Source: Phytophthora hibernalis
Taxonomy: Eukaryota; Oomycota; Peronosporomycetes; Peronosporales; Peronosporaceae
Direction: 5' to 3'
Length of the DNA stretch: 64,000 bases
Assembly: GCA_012656075.1 (NCBI GenBank)
Contig: JAAKBF010000059.1
Coordinates: 1 to 64,000 of the forward strand
The notes below the pieces were generated by a model. That model ran no database searches and was not told where the DNA came from. It saw nothing but the letters and a program-made list of their open reading frames with translations. Made by a program: the position numbers and the translations under genes. Every line of letters begins with the position of its first letter. Position 1 is the first letter of the stretch. Below, piece by piece: positions 23,616-35,026 of the stretch.

Positions 23616-24089
23616 CGTCTTTGCTACGCTCTCTTTGCCGCCGGGAACCCCTTTGCCGCTCGCATTCCACGCTACTGACGCCTTACACGACTCACCGCTG
23701 CAGCTGCCTACCATCTCTACCGCCATGAGATGTCGCTTCTAGCCAGCAAGAGCACCGATTCGGCCGGCCGAATGACGGTGCCGCTGAGGTTAGAAATATG
23801 GCCGTGTCTGCGGTGATACATCACTGGCCGGGTGTCCATCGGCTGTGTGCCCCGGATGAGCGTGTCGTATGTCCAAGTAGCTGTGTGAATCGTCCGCGAA
23901 CGACGGTGACAGATGGGTCTGGTGCAGAGGTCTCCACGGCGGCAATTAAACTGATCTGCGGCATCTAAGGGTATGAGTCGGTAGCGCTAATTGTGGTGCG
24001 TGGCGTGAGCGCTGCGAGGCGTGCGTTTGGCGCGTAGTAGCTGCAGTAGAGCGTTTGTGAAATTGTTTGCGAGTTAATCTGTTTGGAGC

Positions 24090-24161
24090 GGCCTCGTGGT
24101 CTAGTGGTATGATTCTCGCTTCGGGTGCGAGAGGTCCCGGGTTCGATTCCCGGTGAGGCCC
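24090..24161 (+). tRNA. tRNA-Pro(CGG), copy 13
   Basis: 72 nt, same as copy 1. The upstream spacer has GCGAGTTAATC. Confidence 0.95.
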
Positions 24162-24634
24162 CGTCTTTGCTACGCTCTCTTTGCCGCCGGGAACCCCTTG
24201 CCGCTCGCATTCCACGCTACTGACGCCTTACACGACTCACCGCTGCAGCTGCCTACCATCTCTACCGCCATGAGATGACGCTTCTAGCCAGCAAGAGCAC
24301 CGATTCGGCCGGCCGAATGACGGTGCCGCTGAGGTTAGAAATATGGCCGTGTCTGCGGTGATACATCACTGGCCGGGTGTCCATCGGCTGTGTGCCCCGG
24401 ATGAGTGTGTCGTATGTCCAAGTAGCTGTGTGAATCGTCCGCGAACGACGGTGACAGATGGGTCTGGTGCAGAGGTCTCCACGGCGGCAATTAAACTGAT
24501 CTGCGGCATCTAAGGGTATGAGTCGGTAGCGCTAATTGTGGTGCGTGGCGTGAGCGCTGCGAGGCGTGCGTTTGGCGCGTAGTAGCTGCAGTAGAGCGTT
24601 TGTGAAATTGTTTGCGGGTTAATCTGTTTGGAGC

Positions 24635-24706
24635 GGCCTCGTGGTCTAGTGGTATGATTCTCGCTTCGGGTGCGAGAGGTCCCGGGTTCGATTCCCGGTG
24701 AGGCCC
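24635..24706 (+). tRNA. tRNA-Pro(CGG), copy 14
   Basis: 72 nt, same as copy 1. Confidence 0.95.
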
Positions 24707-25180
24707 CGTCTTTGCTACGCTCTCTTTGCCGCCGGGAACCCCTTTGCCGCTCGCATTCCACGCTACTGACGCCTTACACGACTCACCGCTGCAGCTGCCT
24801 ACCATCTCTACCGCCATGAGATGACGCTTCTAGCCAGCAAGAGCACCGATTCGGCCGGCCGAATGACGGTGCCGCTGAGGTTAGAAATATGGCCGTGTCT
24901 GCGGTGATACATCACTGGCCGGGTGTCCATCGGCTGTGTGCCCCGGATGAGTGTGTCGTATGTCCAAGTAGCTGTGTGAATCGTCCGCGAACGACGGTGA
25001 CAGATGGGTCTGGTGCAGAGGTCTCCACGGCGGCAATTAAACTGATCTGCGGCATCTAAGGGTATGAGTCGGTAGCGCTAATTGTGGTGCGTGGCGTGAG
25101 CGCTGCGAGGCGTGCGTTTGGCGCGTAGTAGCTGCAGTAGAGCGTTTGTGAAATTGTTTGCGGGTTAATCTGTTTGGAGC

Positions 25181-25252
25181 GGCCTCGTGGTCTAGTGGTA
25201 TGATTCTCGCTTCGGGTGCGAGAGGTCCCGGGTTCGATTCCCGGTGAGGCCC
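25181..25252 (+). tRNA. tRNA-Pro(CGG), copy 15
   Basis: 72 nt, same as copy 1. Confidence 0.95.
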
Positions 25253-25726
25253 CGTCTTTGCTACGCTCTCTTTGCCGCCGGGAACCCCTTTGCCGCTCGC
25301 ATTCCACGCTACTGACGCCTTACACGACTCACCGCTGCAGCTGCCTACCATCTCTACCGCCATGAGATGACGCTTCTAGCCAGCAAGAGCACCGATTCGG
25401 CCGGCCGAATGACGGTGCCGCTGAGGTTAGAAATATGGCCGTGTCTGCGGTGATACATCACTGGCCGGGTGTCCATCGGCTGTGTGCCCCGGATGAGCGT
25501 GTCGTATGTCCAAGTAGCTGTGTGAATCGTCCGCGAACGACGGTGACAGATGGGTCTGGTGCAGAGGTCTCCACGGCGGCAATTAAACTGATCTGCGGCA
25601 TCTAAGGGTATGAGTCGGTAGCGCTAATTGTGGTGCGTGGCGTGAGCGCTGCGAGGCGTGCGTTTGGCGCGTAGTAGCTGCAGTAGAGCGTTTGTGAAAT
25701 TGTTTGCGGGTTAATCTGTTTGGAGC

Positions 25727-25798
25727 GGCCTCGTGGTCTAGTGGTATGATTCTCGCTTCGGGTGCGAGAGGTCCCGGGTTCGATTCCCGGTGAGGCCC
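25727..25798 (+). tRNA. tRNA-Pro(CGG), copy 16
   Basis: 72 nt, same as copy 1. The following spacer has lost one C (GAACCCTTTG). Confidence 0.95.
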
Positions 25799-26271
25799 CG
25801 TCTTTGCTACGCTCTCTTTGCCGCCGGGAACCCTTTGCCGCTCGCATTCCACGCTACTGACGCCTTACACGACTCACCGCTGCAGCTGCCTACCATCTCT
25901 ACCGCCATGAGATGACGCTTCTAGCCAGCAAGAGCACCGATTCGGCCGGCCGAATGACGGTGCCGCTGAGGTTAGAAATATGGCCGTGTCTGCGGTGATA
26001 CATCACTGGCCGGGTGTCCATCGGCTGTGTGCCCCGGATGAGTGTGTCGTATGTCCAAGTAGCTGTGTGAATCGTCCGCGAACGACGGTGACAGATGGGT
26101 CTGGTGCAGAGGTCTCCACGGCGGCAATTAAACTGATCTGCGGCATCTAAGGGTATGAGTCGGTAGCGCTAATTGTGGTGCGTGGCGTGAGCGCTGCGAG
26201 GCGTGCGTTTGGCGCGTAGTAGCTGCAGTAGAGCGTTTGTGAAATTGTTTGCGGGTTAATCTGTTTGGAGC

Positions 26272-26343
26272 GGCCTCGTGGTCTAGTGGTATGATTCTCG
26301 CTTCGGGTGCGAGAGGTCCCGGGTTCGATTCCCGGTGAGGCCC
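26272..26343 (+). tRNA. tRNA-Pro(CGG), copy 17
   Basis: 72 nt, same as copy 1. Confidence 0.95.
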
Positions 26344-26816
26344 CGTCTTTGCTACGCTCTCTTTGCCGCCGGGAACCCCTTTGCCGCTCGCATTCCACGC
26401 TACTGACGCCTTACACGACTCACCGCTGCAGCTGCCTACCATCTCTACCGCCATGAGATGACGCTTCTAGCCAGCAAGAGCACCGATTCGGCCGGCCGAA
26501 TGACGGTGCCGCTGAGGTTAGAAATATGGCCGTGTCTGCGGTGATACATCACTGGCCGGGTGTCCATCGGCTGTGTGCCCCGGATGAGCGTGTCGTATGT
26601 CCAAGTAGCTGTGTGAATCGTCCGCGAACGACGGTGACAGATGGGTCTGGTGCAGAGGTCTCCACGGCGGCAATTAAACTGATCTGCGGCATCTAAGGGT
26701 ATGAGTCGGTAGCGCTAATTGTGGTGCGTGGCGTGAGCGCTGCGAGGCGTGCGTTTGGCGCGTATAGCTGCAGTAGAGCGTTTGTGAAATTGTTTGCGGG
26801 TTAGTCTGTTTGGAGC

Positions 26817-26888
26817 GGCCTCGTGGTCTAGTGGTATGATTCTCGCTTCGGGTGCGAGAGGTCCCGGGTTCGATTCCCGGTGAGGCCC
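26817..26888 (+). tRNA. tRNA-Pro(CGG), copy 18
   Basis: 72 nt, same as copy 1. The upstream spacer has the two-base loss. Confidence 0.95.
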
Positions 26889-27361
26889 CGTCTTTGCTAC
26901 GCTCTCTTTGCCGCCGGGAACCCCTTTGCCGCTCGCATTCCACGCTACTGACGCCTTACACGACTCACCGCTGCAGCTGCCTACCATCTCTACCGCCATG
27001 AGATGACGCTTCTAGCCAGCAAGAGCACCGATTCGGCCGGCCGAATGACGGTGCCGCTGAGGTTAGAAATATGGCCGTGTCTGCGGTGATACATCACTGG
27101 CCGGGTGTCCATCGGCTGTGTGCCCCGGATGAGCGTGTCGTATGTCCAAGTAGCTGTGTGAATCGTCCGCGAACGACGGTGACAGATGGGTCTGGTGCAG
27201 AGGTCTCCACGGCGGCAATTAAACTGATCTGCGGCATCTAAGGGTATGAGTCGGTAGCGCTAATTGTGGTGCGTGGCGTGAGCGCTGCGAGGCGTGCGTT
27301 TGGCGCGTATAGCTGCAGTAGAGCGTTTGTGAAATTGTTTGCGGGTTAATCTGTTTGGAGC

Positions 27362-27433
27362 GGCCTCGTGGTCTAGTGGTATGATTCTCGCTTCGGGTGC
27401 GAGAGGTCCCGGGTTCGATTCCCGGTGAGGCCC
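27362..27433 (+). tRNA. tRNA-Pro(CGG), copy 19, last of the array
   Basis: 72 nt, same as copy 1. It precedes L3. Unlike the genes before L1 and L2 it has an intact T stem. Confidence 0.95.
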
Positions 27434-29229
27434 CGTCTTTGCTACGCTCTCTTTGCCGCCGGGAACTCCTTTGCCGCTCGCATTCCGCGCTACTGACGCC
27501 TTATACGACTCGTTTCTGTCTAGGTCATAGTCCACCGAAATGACCTGGCCTTTTGCTTTAATCATACCGACGTCGATGCAGTGCATTGAGTCAAACCGAG
27601 ATAATTTTGCAATAACAGCAGTGAACTTACCAGAGTTACCACCTGAAGGACCGACTGCATGAGGTAGAGACCATTTACGCGGTGGCAGAACGGCTCGCAT
27701 GAGACCCACGCTGTTCTTCAGAACGTCATAACGGAAAGTGCCAATTCAGTGCCTGGAATCAGTTTAGTGCGCGATGCAAGTCCTTGTCCAATCACTGCTC
27801 TCCTTTTTGTAGCGGCGACCTCTGATTGGCTAAATATCCCGGAATCACTTTAGTGCATTGTTAATATACGTTTTTGTAGGAACGTATAAAATATCATGGT
27901 TATTCTGTTTGGGTGGTGGCTAGCACTACGTTGCCTTTACCGAGTCTCCTGATGGCACTACCAAACGTGAAGCCCAAGCGGCAGTATGGTGGTGCGTCGG
28001 GGGCGATGGTATCTTTTATACGTGAAATGCACAGGTGTAGGCTAACATATTTGCAAAAGAAAGCACGGCAATTACAAAAACAGCATGGCGAATTACTAAA
28101 AAGGATCAGCTCGATTGCTAAGTATGATCAGATCAGTGGCTGTGGGTCATCTTTATTCATTTATTCGTGAAAAGGCAGGAAAGCAGAGACAATAGGGGGC
28201 GACGTGAGCCTCGACGAGGAAGAGATGAATTTCTCGAGCGTGGATGGAGTCATACAAGTCGACATCGACTCGTTGTGGAGCGCCGTGTGTTCCTGAATGG
28301 AGAGCGAGAGGAGGACACATACTTCGAAGACAAAGAGCAGATAGGGCGACCTCGTCGACACCATCATGAGAGCTGGTGGTTGCTGAGCATTAACCACGGG
28401 AAGCTCCCTGGCAGACATGGCCATCACGCGTTCGTTCGTTGTCTGCCGTGAAAGACACCCAAAGAGATAGGTGTTTAAGTCTGTATGTTTACCAGTCATA
28501 TGCTATATTTTCTCCTGTTATCCTTTCAAAAATGTATAACTTTATACAAAAAGAAATTTTTAAATTATCCTTTCATTTAACATTTGTATTATTGTGTTTT
28601 TGCAGCGAAAATGTCCCTCCGTTTTATGGCCTAGATCGAGCATGGCCAGACCATAACATCAGGTGTAAAAGTGAGGACAACGTGGAATGAAATAGATCGA
28701 CCTCGATTTGCCTTTCTGAAACGGCAAAAGGGATCAATTTGAGGTAGATTGAGATCGATCTGTTAGATCTGTCAGGAAATCGATCACGATGGTAGATTTG
28801 ATTGTCATAGCCCGGAATATTAGCTGCCCTAGATAGATCCATCTGTCATTTTATAGACCTCAAATATTAAAATCGACCTCGAATTATTATAACTCAAACA
28901 ACCGGCTAAGTGAAAAGGACAAAAGCATTGCAAAGCACAATAGATAACAAAATCATAAATGTAGCAACATTTACTAGTTTTTATCTCCGCATTTCATATT
29001 AACTACATCTTTGGACGTTTGCGTTAGAGGTCCGCTGTGGACCTCTAATATCCTCTAACATTCGTACTTCGTAATGCCTATTGGTCAAAACGCTAAGATG
29101 GGTGGACACGGATGGGACACACATCCCCTTACGGATCCGCTGTGGACCTCTAAGAACACATCCCAATTATGTTATGTGAGTTTCACTATCAACTTTAAGA
29201 GGTCTGGACGGACCCGTAAGTCATGTCTA

Positions 29230-31263
29230 TTGTACTCGTCATTAGTCATTGGACCAGAATGTAGCCATCTGTTTTAGCGTTTTTTTTGCATAAAACCTAT
29301 GGTGACATTTAGATATAAGGAGTTGTTTCACGCGTAGATTTCGAAAATCGAGTCAGAATTACCAAATTACCAGCCGTTAAAGAGATACAAGCATTATAAA
29401 AACACACCCGTTTGAGACCAAGCATGCGGATAAAGGGTTGTCTTTTTTCTTCATAAATCCACGTGCTTCATCGGCTAAAGTGCGATAACACCTGTGATTT
29501 GAAGCGAAAGTACATCATTTCGTTGAATCGCCGCTGAATGTGATTGCAACCATTTGCGCAAGTGCTGAAAGAGAAGTATATATTTAAAGAGGTAAACCTT
29601 TGTCTTCCAATGTCATACACAGCCGCTCAGCTTCTTCAAGAGCTCTCTCTGCGTACATGTTTTCGAAGCCTTGTGCGTGCCGATAGACCTTAATACATTC
29701 CTCCTGTGTAATACCATGCAGGTTAGCTAGCACTTTTACAACAGCATCGTTGCCATTTGCCGGAGACTGGCTCGCGATTTTGCCCTTCACATTCGCCCAA
29801 ATTAACTCGATCGGTTGCAGTTCAGGGTGGTATGGCGGGGTATATAGCAACATGTGACCGGCAGCCGTAGCTATTTCTTGAGCTCGATATTTGGGCTTTT
29901 CTTTCAGAGGTTTAATACGCTCCATCAGCATGGCTTTGGTTTCTTTCAATGAAAATATGATTCCTATGAACGACAACAAACAATGAGAAAAGGATCGGTA
30001 AATAGTAATTGCTGCACGTACCTTTTGATGTAAGCCAGGTTCGCATTTCGGGCCTATTCGTGCTCATTGAAGGAGTTTTGTTGACTTGATTCTTGCGATA
30101 CGATGCTCCATCCATGTGGATGACGCAGGCCCCACGCTGAGTAGCTAGAATGTTACAGAGCTTAGCGAACCATCTTTCGAACTTGACCGTGTCAAAGTTG
30201 CCGTGATAGTCGTCATCTTATCTACATCTTTTTTCGTTTTAGTGTAGAGTTCCACACCTTGACCGAGTCGATCACGATCCCAGCTTCAACCTCAACCCCC
30301 TAAAGTCGACATAAACATCGCCGCTACAATACAAGCGCTGTCGACAAATTTATCAATTAGTTAATTAAATAAGTACCAATATTCATGTAGTACTTACCGA
30401 GCTCCTTTTCCGGTCTTGTTAAAGCGGACTTTGTCTTCCAGGATCCAGGGCTTGTTCGACACATGATTAACATTGCAATACGACTCATCGAGAAAGACTT
30501 CAGTCTTCAGGGATTGATGCCGTTCTCTGCTGCCGGGCGGCGGTTGGATAGCTTCTTCTTGAGATATTCAGCCCTGAATGCTACATTACCAGGCGCGTCG
30601 GCCGATATATGTCTCTTTCTTCCCACAATGTAGTGAAACCCGAGTTCATTTAGCAGGCGCTGCGCAGTCCGCAGCTCTAGGGCCACCCCGTCTTGGCCGT
30701 CATCTCGAGTATGATCCTCTGGGCTGTTACAGGCTGTGCAAGCTCATTCTTAGCTTTAATATAACTCCGGATAACTGGTTCTAGCTCGGTCGGGTGATAT
30801 GTGCGCGGTTTTCCACGCGTAGTCTGCTTTGGCTACATTTATTATATCTCACAGGTTAAAGATAGGTAACTGATAATACAGCCTTTTGATGAACTTACCT
30901 CGAACTTGGTGCCTTTGTCGTCGTTAAACTCCTCCATCACGGTTGACACCGTGCCATGAGCAACCCCAAGACACTCAGCTACCAAACCCCGTGTCCTTTG
31001 TCCCCTGAAGTGCCCTGCTTCCTTCTGGGCGACCATGAACGCGAAGCACCTTGTCACGTACTTCGTCTGGCCCGGTGACAACTCTTCCCGAGGACCGCCA
31101 TCTTCCGCCATTGTTGCAGCAAGCACCTTTCGAAATAGAAACAGTCGATCAACACGAATCTATTCCGGGCCTTCGCGACCTTATCGGACGCAAACTCGCT
31201 TCGCTACGCAACTTTTTCTGACCTGTTAGAATTGTTTGGTCCAATCACTAATGACGAGTACAA
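29230..31263 (-). mobile_element. Tc1/mariner-type transposon inserted in L3
   Basis: 2034 bp bounded by inverted repeats at 29230-29256 and 31237-31263 that match at 26 of 27 positions and begin TTGTACTCGTCATTAGT. Both ends are flanked by TA (29228-29229 and 31264-31265), the family's target duplication. L1 and L2 show the empty site near 10935 and 16530. It encodes a DDE_3-type transposase on the minus strand. Confidence 0.9.
29584..31126 (-). CDS. Mariner-type transposase (DDE_3), intron-containing, with frameshifts
   Basis: Start near 31126 (or the Met at 31111). Seen in order: an HTH-like start (LVAECLGVAHGTVSTVMEEF), an intron after GTKFE, a linker (KPRTYHPTELEPVIRSYIKA), first catalytic Asp in FLDESYCNVNH (about 30485), second in IHMDGASYRKN (about 30110), intron 29964-30021, and PELQPIELIWANVKG with the final Glu. 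Stop at 29584. The middle part changes frame, so the copy as given is broken or carries base-calling errors. Known: cuts and pastes the element at TA sites. The whole catalytic set is recognisable and the end repeats are 26/27 identical, so insertion looks recent. Confidence 0.75.
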
Positions 31264-31436
31264 TATTCTAAAGGGTTAAGATAGTCTACGTCTAAGGATT
31301 TGAAGAATCGGATTATCGAGTGATAGGACTGTATTGTTCTGTTTATTTTCTGTCACTAGTTGGGGTGGTGCGCGTTTTGAACAGCCTTCCAGGACTGGTC
31401 AGTGTCCTGGCCCACCGTCTCAGGGTCGAGAGACCT

Positions 31437-33595
31437 GACGCGTCGTGGAGCTCCGAGGGAACCTTCACGACAGGCCATGGTGCCAGCGATAAAGAGGAGG
31501 CGTTCGAAGAACAGTTCGCCGTTCCCGATGTGGCTTCCCGAAAGCTACCAAGGGTCTTGACTCACGTCGAGACCCCTCCCGTTCGAAATCTGTAAAGACC
31601 GAAGACCAACAAACCCCGTCCGCCAAGCCCAGGCGCAAGAATAAGAAGCCGAAGAAGAAGCTACGCGCACCAGGGACGACACCCGCTAAAGCCGGCCGAC
31701 AAAGACGCGAGACAAAAGTATACGGTCGACGAACTATCCTACGAACTGAGTCGCGTCGAGCTGTTCAGACAGATTGAGCGCCATCCGGTTTTGGACTTCC
31801 TCAAGCCGAAGCTGATCGGGGAGCTCCGAGGACCCAGCCCGATCCCCGTCCTAGAGGACCTCAAGAGCGTACGCCTCGCGGCATCGGCGCTTTTCAAGAT
31901 GCTGCGCGATTCAGGCTTCGTGTTCGAGATGGAGAAGGTGTACGTCTGGGACTTGTTGTCCTGGAAGGATGCAATTCACGTACTCATCGACCCCCTGGCG
32001 GTGTTGGTCGGAACGGTGAAAGCCCCGTCGCAGAGCCCACACAAAGACAGCTCGACCTCGACTCAGCCACGCCCACCCGCATCCATACCGGGCCGCAACT
32101 ACGACAGTAGCATCGAGTCGTCTAAACGGATGCAGATGCCACCAGGCCAACCGCCATGGGTGAAGCGAGCACAGGCCCTACCAGCCTACCACTTCCCGCA
32201 GAGGGTGCCCACCTCCACAGAGGCATTAGCGCCACCACAACAAGAGACCCCGACCGCGTACGAAGGTGCGATTCCCAAGTCGCTCGAAGACGCGTTAGTC
32301 CGTCTGATGCAATCGACGATGATGCGCACCTCCACATCCCCGGCACAGGGCGCTACGGTGGCCGCCCCGCTGAGTACGGCCGAACCGAAGCCTGCGACGG
32401 CGACCCCCAAGTGGACGTCGGTGTGGCCATGGAATCGGTGAGCTCGCGTGGGTCGACTCACGCCAAGGAGACTCCACGTGGCCGTGACGAAGACCCAGAT
32501 GACTTGTTCGACCAAGAAAATGGTACGACGGTAAATACCGCAGCGATCTCTTCGGCCACAGCCGGCGCTGCCAACGGAGGAGTGACGCGCGTGCGTCTAT
32601 CGGCGTTCTCGGAATTGAAGGAGTTCCACGGACGCGATGCCAGCGAGGAGAAAGCCCGAGCCTGGCTGAATCAGGTCAAGTCCGCGTTAAGACGGGATGG
32701 AATGACAGGCGACGAAGTGTGTGCCTTGTTCGGAGATCAGATGTCAGGCCCAGCACGCCAATGGTATTTGCAGCTGAGTCGCAATGTCAAGAAATCGTGG
32801 ACAAACCTGACGGAGCAGTTCCGTGTTCAGTATTGCGGAGTGTCGATGGCGAGCAGATATTATCACGCGGCCAAACGCTCCGATGAAACGCCACTTGAAT
32901 ATCTATATCGGTTGGACGTAGCTGGCATGCGAGCCAACGTCCACTACGACGACGGCTCGGTGAAAAAAGAGGGAACATGTCGAGCTCTTCATCCATACGC
33001 TCGACACGCAAGAACAAGAGTTGGCCTCCCGTCTGACCTTGATGGAGATCCCCGATGTCGAGACGTTGGAGAAGAAACTACGCGCCCGACAACGGGGATT
33101 AGCTCGTCAAAAGAAGACTCTCTTCGGATCCAACAAGTTCCGTCAGAAAGCATACCACCGGCTCGCGCGATTCACGCTATTCAGACCGCGGCGGGCGAGT
33201 GTGACTCTGGACGTGATGTTCAAGATAGCGACGACCAGTTGTACGACCAAGATCGGGATGCCGAGGAACGAGCTCGACTGCTGACGACCGGCCACGCGCC
33301 CTCGGGCGAAAACACGCGTCGCAGCCCCGTCGCAGACGACCCAAGACCGGACCGGCTCAAATGTCGTCAATGTGGTTCACGCCGTCATACAGAAGAAGAC
33401 TGTTGGGCACTGCTGACTTGCCAGAAGTGTGGGGGACATCATCCGTCTGATCGTTACCTACGGACCTGCAAAGCTTGCGGGGAAGTCCATGAAGCAGGTA
33501 AATGCCCGTTGGAAGAATTCTCCAACCAACTTCGTCAGTGGTACAGTCCGCAGAAACACGCGGGGATGCTGCCGCCGCAGGCCGAAAGATGTTAA
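31437..33595 (+). pseudogene. Gypsy gag with CCHC zinc knuckle
   Basis: The N-terminal part (RVELFRQIERHPVLDFLKPK) and capsid part (FHGRDASEEKARAWLNQVKS, PARQWYLQLS) lie in successive frames. A CX2CX4HX4C knuckle (CRQCGSRRHTEEDC) lies at 33362-33403, followed by a second Cys/His cluster. The frame changes near 31592, 32430 and 32970. Confidence 0.8.
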
Positions 33596-33762
33596 ACTAG
33601 ATCGCTCGCTGGTTGGAAAGCCTGTACGAGACGAGCGATCCGTTCCCGTCTATGCATATGTGGCCCAGAGACCACCCGAGGGAGTCAAGGAAAACCTGAC
33701 TACCCCGGCCGATAAACATGTGAACCCAACCGGGAACCCACCTCGTATGAACGTGCTCCCGG

Positions 33763-34389
33763 GTGTTAAATATTCGACGCCCGGACGACTATGAGAGGGA
33801 AACTCCGTTGGACGTGATTGACTTGCAGCCAGGAGAACGGCGCGGATACTGGAAATATTACGCGCCGGACAAGTGGTACCGACAAGCCAAGATTAATAGG
33901 AAGCTAAACAACCGCCGCGCGACTTTGTTGCTCGATACTGGTGCCGAGGTGTCCATCATAGACACCACCTTTGCTCGTGAGGTAGGCTGCCAGATCGACA
34001 CGGGCGTGACGCAGAACTGTGTCGGGATACGGGACGAGACATATTACACGGTGGGATAAATGCGGGTCAAAGTGACCTTAGGCGGAAACCTGGTGTACTT
34101 CTTGAACATCTGGGTCGGAGAGCTTGTCGGTCAAGACGCGATCTTGGGAATGAGCTTCGTGGTGCCAGCAGGGGTCTGCATCGACACTGCGGACGGCACG
34201 GCATGCCTACTCGACGAAGTGAGGATCCAGATGATCGCGAGAAGGCCGTTGTATGGCGTGAAGATGCACCCGGTCACAGTAAAAGTGAAGACTCTGTTAG
34301 GATCGACCCTGGAAGATCGCACGATGTACCCCTCCGACCGGATAAGAACACTCCGAAGCTCTGGGTCACCAGAGGAAATTTGTGGGTAA
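33763..34389 (+). pseudogene. Gypsy aspartic protease
   Basis: The active-site block LLLDTGAEVSIIDTTFA lies near 33930-33975. The frame is closed by a stop at 34057-34059 and reopens at once. Pepsin-like retroelement protease. Confidence 0.7.
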
Positions 34390-35026
34390 CCTCCGTCGTT
34401 AAAGTGAAGATCGGGCGGCGTACGTACTTGCGGATAACCAATATCGCCGACAAGACGGTCTCAATTGACTCACTCGTGACTCTAGCCTGGTGGACGGCCG
34501 ACGATGCTCTGCCGCGAGAATTCGGTTTCGTCCAGGCAAACTCGCGACGGTTCAAGGAGTGGCAGAACCTCGCGTACGGTGCCACCTGCGAAGCAGACGC
34601 CACTGGTCCGACGAAGGCAGCGACAGACCCGGTGGGCCTTTGGTGGAACACCCGACCTACGAGACTCCCAAAGGAAACCTGTATCGGGGAGAAGACACGC
34701 CGTCAAGCCAGGGAGAGAACAGAATCGGCCGCCCAAGGTGATGGTGACATTCATCACCCCGGAACAGGGAGAGGACCCCAAGCAGCCTCACGAACTGGGA
34801 GAGGGACGACCGCGGTCGGAACCTCGAACAAAGAAGTGTGTGATGACGATCCTGAGATACCACCGGGAAAGGCGGGAGATCCGGACCAGATAAATCCGGT
34901 GGCCGAGAATAAAACGGGCGACGTTGAGGCTGAGGACGCCGTAATTTTCCACGAAGGTTCGGAGCTCTTCGCCGAGGAATTGCAAGCAGAGATGGTTGTC
35001 CTCCCAGAAATCTCCTGACTGAAGAA

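Larger units (their letters stand above)
19924..27511 (+). repeat. tRNA-Pro tandem array, block B (14 units)
   Basis: Fourteen tRNA-Pro(CGG) genes spaced 545-552 bp. Unit variants: a 6-bp GCAGCT insertion after copies 7 and 10, C-to-T in GAGGCGTGCG before copies 8, 9, 10 and 12, a two-base loss in GCGTAGTAG before copies 11, 18 and 19, and GATGAGTGTG before copies 14, 15 and 17. No TTTT occurs in the short unit. Confidence 0.95.
27512..31427. repeat. Long unit L3, truncated and interrupted by a mariner element
   Basis: Matches the first part of L1/L2 over 27512-29229 and again over 31266-31427, with a transposon between. It ends at 31427, where the Ty3/Gypsy sequence begins, so the pogo element and tRNA-Val of the unit are absent. 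Confidence 0.9.

Noticed and set aside
6951..27511. CRISPR array or rDNA array
   Set aside because: Units are about 546 bp, each with a complete tRNA, with no short-repeat/variable-spacer pattern and no rRNA sequence.
7290..27709. Repeated minus-strand proteins in the array (containing RESNPGPLAPEARIIP and similar)
   Set aside because: They are antisense translations of tRNA-Pro and its spacer, a known source of false protein entries. Copies of the same frame appear only because the DNA repeats.
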